Shown: one piece after another, positions 41,871 to 42,146 of the stretch
Layout of the letters: every line of letters begins with the position of its first letter
Numbering within the stretch: position 1 is the first letter of the stretch
Assembly (NCBI GenBank): GCA_944326225.1
Contig: CALVDI010000017.1
Coordinates: forward strand, 1 to 42,146
Origin: an uncultured Bacteroidales bacterium
GTDB lineage: Bacteria; Bacteroidota; Bacteroidia; Bacteroidales; UBA932
Length of the DNA: 42,146 nucleotides
Direction: 5' to 3'
Notes under the pieces: generated by a model
Database searches by the model: none
What the model was told of the DNA's origin: nothing
Seen by the model: only the letters and a program-made list of their open reading frames with translations
Program-made: the position numbers and the translations under genes

Positions 41871-41920
41871 TTGACAGAAGTGTAAAATTAATTGACACAC
41901 CCGCTCTGTCAATACCTTTG
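41871..41920 (+). promoter_or_regulatory. Promoter and possible operator upstream of the ABC-permease gene
   Basis: TACCTTTG (41913-41920) fits the -7 consensus, and ATTG (41891-41894) is a -33 candidate at 18 bases. TTGACAG (41871-41877) and CTGTCAA (41906-41912) form a perfect inverted repeat, and another TTGACA begins at 41892, exactly 21 bases from the first. A regulator that binds TTGACA-type half-sites at two helical turns is possible. Confidence 0.5.
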
Positions 41921-41928
41921 CAAATTAT

Positions 41929-41959
41929 TATGCCATAAGCACATACTGTTTATGGCATA
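41929..41959 (+). promoter_or_regulatory. Leader hairpin in the ABC-permease mRNA
   Basis: TATGCCATAA (41929-41938) and TTATGGCATA (41950-41959) form a perfect 10 bp stem with an 11-base loop, just downstream of the expected transcription start. A short T-rich stretch (TTTTATGT) follows. It may be a weak attenuator or an mRNA-stabilising hairpin. Confidence 0.45.
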
Positions 41960-41973
41960 TTTTATGTCAGTTT

Positions 41974-42030
41974 AGACTTCATATCTCATACAACAGACTA
42001 ACGAACAAAACACAAGCAGATATGAAGTCT
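41974..42030 (+). promoter_or_regulatory. Inverted repeat that can bury the ABC-permease start codon
   Basis: AGACTTCATATCT (41974-41986) and AGATATGAAGTCT (42018-42030) are perfect 13 bp arms around a 31-base loop. The right arm includes the ATG at 42022-42024. In RNA the start codon would be fully paired, so translation would need the stem to open. Confidence 0.6.
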
Positions 42031-42146
42031 TTTCTCAGATTCATTTCCCGCAACAGCCTCTACACGGTGATAGAGGTGGCGGGCATGGCCATTGCCCTGG
42101 CATTCATCATTTTCATCGGGACATACGTAACTCAGGAGAGCAGTTA
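42022..42146 (+). CDS. ABC transporter permease, N-terminus only (cut by window edge)
   Basis: Forty-one codons are present. They spell a basic amphipathic start (MKSFLRFISRNSLYTVIEVA) and then a first transmembrane helix (GMAIALAFIIFIGTYVT). This pattern is characteristic of MacB/FtsX-type permeases of Bacteroidetes, which begin with a short helix and RN-x-LYT-x-I-x-V-x-G before the first membrane helix. The rest is outside the window. The mRNA leader of about 95 bases has two inverted repeats, one covering the start codon. The family is an inference from this short N-terminus, and the substrate is unknown. Confidence 0.75.
   Translation, partial: MKSFLRFISRNSLYTVIEVAGMAIALAFIIFIGTYVTQESS

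Overview
This window reads as a chromosome segment of a Bacteroidales bacterium (phylum Bacteroidota). The evidence is a short primary sigma factor of about 286 residues, lipoproteins of the Bacteroidales type, BACON-like and 'ERGFCYS' modules in secreted proteins, promoter-like TAnnTTTG boxes, and few Shine-Dalgarno sites. I cannot name the genus. The flanks are ordinary core genes of moderate G+C content. The middle (about 8-24.6 kb) is visibly richer in A+T and is accessory.

Layout. (1) 0-8 kb: umuC, rny, a probable 6S RNA, zapA with a small coiled-coil partner, an omega-amidase-like hydrolase overlapping a dicarboxylate symporter, then a polyprenol-phosphate glycosyltransferase overlapping a dihydroorotase. 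(2) 8-24.8 kb: an accessory island bounded by two direct copies of a 177-178 bp structured repeat (7961-8137 and 24596-24773). Inside are a 12-gene, tightly packed minus-strand cluster (23343 down to 8898), an orphan ORF, a 128 bp imperfect palindrome and a RAYT-type transposase. (3) 24.8-37.3 kb: tex, another long palindrome, a ClC channel, a small acidic protein, a YgiQ-type radical SAM protein, argS, an M3 peptidase lipoprotein, rpoD and an HtrA-type protease, all on the minus strand. (4) 37.4-42.1 kb: dnaN, a DnaQ-like exonuclease and a small hypothetical gene, a convergent flavoprotein gene, tRNA-Thr(CGT) almost touching a lipoprotein nitroreductase, and the first codons of an ABC-transporter permease whose start codon lies in a perfect 13 bp inverted repeat.

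The candidate new system is the minus-strand cluster. Its largest conserved protein (1008 aa) has the tubulin/FtsZ GTP-binding signature (GGTGSG) plus a long helical extension. It is co-linear with a four-helix membrane protein, a zinc-ribbon/TM/MORN-like protein, three secreted proteins of unknown function (one with an NTF2-like half), a Sel1-repeat protein with a putative outer-membrane barrel, two paralogous BACON-like multi-module lipoproteins, a DUF805-Sel1 fusion, a further lipoprotein and a small zinc-ribbon membrane protein. My inference is a cytoplasmic tubulin-like GTPase joined through inner-membrane adaptors to an outer-membrane or surface assembly. The parts are visible in the sequence; the function is not known to me.
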